Shown: positions 7,024-7,902 of the stretch, piece after piece | How positions within the stretch are numbered: position 1 is the first letter of the stretch | Layout: each line of letters opens with the position of its first letter | DNA from: Opitutales bacterium | GTDB taxonomy: Bacteria > Verrucomicrobiota > Verrucomicrobiia > Opitutales > Opitutaceae | Length of the DNA: 7,902 nucleotides | Direction of reading: 5' to 3' | NCBI GenBank assembly: GCA_021772595.1 | Contig: JAJFLS010000423.1 | Span: 5,001-12,902 of the forward strand | Position numbers and translations under genes: made by a program | Notes under the pieces: model-generated | Told to the model about the DNA's origin: nothing | The model's input: the letters and a program-made list of their open reading frames with translations, nothing else | Databases searched by the model: none

Positions 7024-7515
7024 TTATTGCCCGAAGAGGAGACAGGTCGCGTAGGCGGCGATCCCTTCGCCGCGTCCGAGGGAGCCGAGGGTTTCGTTGG
7101 TGGTGGCTTTGATGCCGATGCGCGATTCGTCGATCCCGGCGCTTCGGGAAAGGGTGGTTTTCATCTGGCCGATCTTCGGTGCGATCTTGGGTTTCTCGGC
7201 TACGAGGGCCGAGTCGATGTTGCCGATTTCGTAGCCCTCTTTTTGGATGGCGGCGACTACTTCCTTGAGGAGCTCTTGAGAATCGATGTCTTTGTATTTC
7301 GGATCGGTATTCGGGAAGTAGTGACCGATATCCGGCAAGCCTGCGGCGCCGAGGAGAGCATCGCAAATGGCGTGCGTGAGAACGTCAGCGTCGGAGTGTC
7401 CATCCAGGCCGTAGGGCGTGTCGAAGGAGACGCCGCCGAGCACCATGGGGCGTCCGTCTTTCAGTTGATGGATGTCGTAGCCGAGGCCGGTGCGGATGTT
7501 GGGAATTTGGGTCAT
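7024..7515 (-). CDS. ispF: 2-C-methyl-D-erythritol 2,4-cyclodiphosphate synthase
   Basis: IspF catalyses the fifth step of the MEP isoprenoid pathway: CDP-ME 2-phosphate is cyclised to MEcPP with release of CMP. The 163-residue length matches the family (about 159), and the enzyme normally forms a cytoplasmic trimer. The zinc ligands are visible as D14 and H16 in GYDIH and H48 in GHSDADVLTH, with the same spacing as E. coli D8/H10/H42. The FPNTDP motif is at 67-72. The C-terminal signature KATTNETLG..GRGEGIAA (136-154) carries the conserved T139/E141 region that contacts the diphosphate. All catalytic residues are present. It lies 48 bp downstream of ispD as a separate gene, unlike the fused IspDF of many alphaproteobacteria. 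The start at ATG 7515 is supported by family length; a 10-bp repeat ends 11 bp upstream. Confidence 0.97.
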   Translation of the reverse strand: MTQIPNIRTGLGYDIHQLKDGRPMVLGGVSFDTPYGLDGHSDADVLTHAICDALLGAAGLPDIGHYFPNTDPKYKDIDSQELLKEVVAAIQKEGYEIGNIDSALVAEKPKIAPKIGQMKTTLSRSAGIDESRIGIKATTNETLGSLGRGEGIAAYATCLLFGQ

Positions 7516-7526
7516 GTTGTTGGAAC

Positions 7527-7556
7527 CGCTAATGAACGCTAATATTCGCGAATGAG
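7527..7556. repeat. Three tandem 10-bp units in the ispD-ispF gap
   Basis: Three adjoining units read CGCTAATGAA, CGCTAATATT and CGCGAATGAG, a 10-bp period on the consensus CGC(T/G)AAT plus three bases. The second and third units together create a perfect 10-bp palindrome, ATTCGCGAAT, at 7544-7553. The repeat fills most of the 48-bp intergenic space and is AT-richer than its surroundings. It resembles short intergenic repeats I recall from Verrucomicrobiota genomes, but I could not verify this. Dispersed repeat, operator-like site and chance are all possible. Confidence 0.6.
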
Positions 7557-7563
7557 AAACAGG

Positions 7564-7902
7564 TTACTTGGATGAAAGAATATATTCAGCGAGGGTGAGA
7601 TCTTGGGGCGATGTGATTTTGATGTTGGGAATGGAGTTCTCGATGAATTGGACGGCGTGGCCGCTGGCTTCGATGGCGGAGAGGTCGTCGGTTATGGGAG
7701 TGTTGTTTGCGATGACATTTTGGTAGGCGTCTTTAATGAGCGGATACGAAAAAACCTGAGGCGTTTCCATGGACCAGAGCTGAGAGCGATCGACGGTTTC
7801 GTGTCGGTAGGCGTCGCCTTTGGGTTCGCAGCGTTTGATCGTGTCCGACGATTTTCGAGCGAGGCTCGCGGCACCGGTTTTTTGGGCGGCTTCGATGGAC
7901 TC
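7564..7902 (-). CDS. ispD: 2-C-methyl-D-erythritol 4-phosphate cytidylyltransferase, C-terminal half (5' end off window)
   Basis: IspD transfers CMP from CTP to MEP, the third step of the MEP pathway. My translation of the minus strand stays open from the window edge at 7902 to the TAA at 7564, giving 112 residues; the family is about 230, so about half is present. The visible segments follow IspD order: GAASLARKSSDTIKR, then TVDRSQLW, ETPQVF (usually QTPQVF or similar), ITDDLSAIEASG in the place of the family's VTDE/DAS motif, and NIKITSPQDLTLAE near the end with the conserved lysine of NIK. An internal ATG at 7770 is in the middle of the SQLWSMETPQ segment and is not the start. The neighbouring ispF makes the assignment firm. 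The nucleotide-binding N-terminal domain lies beyond the window. Confidence 0.93.
   Translation of the reverse strand, partial: ESIEAAQKTGAASLARKSSDTIKRCEPKGDAYRHETVDRSQLWSMETPQVFSYPLIKDAYQNVIANNTPITDDLSAIEASGHAVQFIENSIPNIKITSPQDLTLAEYILSSK

Noticed and set aside
6524..7366. A 280-codon open frame on the minus strand overlapping the binding-protein and ispF genes
   Set aside because: It is very rich in Arg, Ser and Pro, has no recognisable domain, and overlaps two confidently identified genes on the same strand in another frame.
6997..7542. A 181-codon open frame on the plus strand opposite ispF
   Set aside because: It is antisense to a complete ispF with all catalytic residues, and the Gly/Asp/Val-rich composition is typical of a shadow frame.
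1..7902. Search by eye for tRNA genes, CRISPR arrays, transposase genes, phage genes and a toxin-antitoxin pair
   Set aside because: None found; the window is filled by eight identifiable protein genes with gaps under 75 bp.

Overview
The window looks like ordinary chromosomal DNA from a Gram-negative bacterium. It encodes an MsbA-like lipid exporter, an LpcC-like LPS-core glycosyltransferase, a lipoprotein solute-binding protein and the MEP isoprenoid pathway. Coding density is very high, and none of the inspected starts has a strong AGGAGG-type ribosome binding site. An AT-rich 10-bp repeat built on CGCTAAT between ispD and ispF resembles intergenic repeats I remember from Verrucomicrobiota (Opitutia-like). 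I could not search for it, so that placement is a weak guess.

Plus strand, 1-1639: the 3' part of a PhyH-type Fe(II)/2-oxoglutarate dioxygenase cut by the window edge, then a complete GT4-family glycosyltransferase similar to the rhizobial LPS-core mannosyltransferase LpcC. Its stop codon overlaps the stop of the convergent minus-strand exporter gene within one palindromic CTAG.

Minus strand, 7902 down to 1636: six genes in one direction with gaps of 48, 25, -1, 5 and 34 bp, so probably one transcription unit. In transcription order they are ispD (5' part off the window), ispF, an OppA-like peptide-binding lipoprotein, an OppB-like permease, an OppC-like permease with an unusually long loop before its LGTD motif, and a homodimeric-type ABC exporter of the MsbA class. 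ispD and ispF are two MEP-pathway enzymes (steps 3 and 5). The three Opp proteins form the periplasmic and membrane parts of a peptide importer whose OppD/OppF ATPases are not in the window. The exporter carries its own ATPase and cannot be assumed to energise the importer.

I found no RNA gene, CRISPR array, insertion sequence, phage gene or convincing rho-independent terminator, and there is no stretch over 300 bp without a gene. I do not see a clearly new system. The most notable points are the OppC loop insertion, the 10-bp repeat, the importer without ATPases, and the convergent LPS glycosyltransferase/exporter pair.
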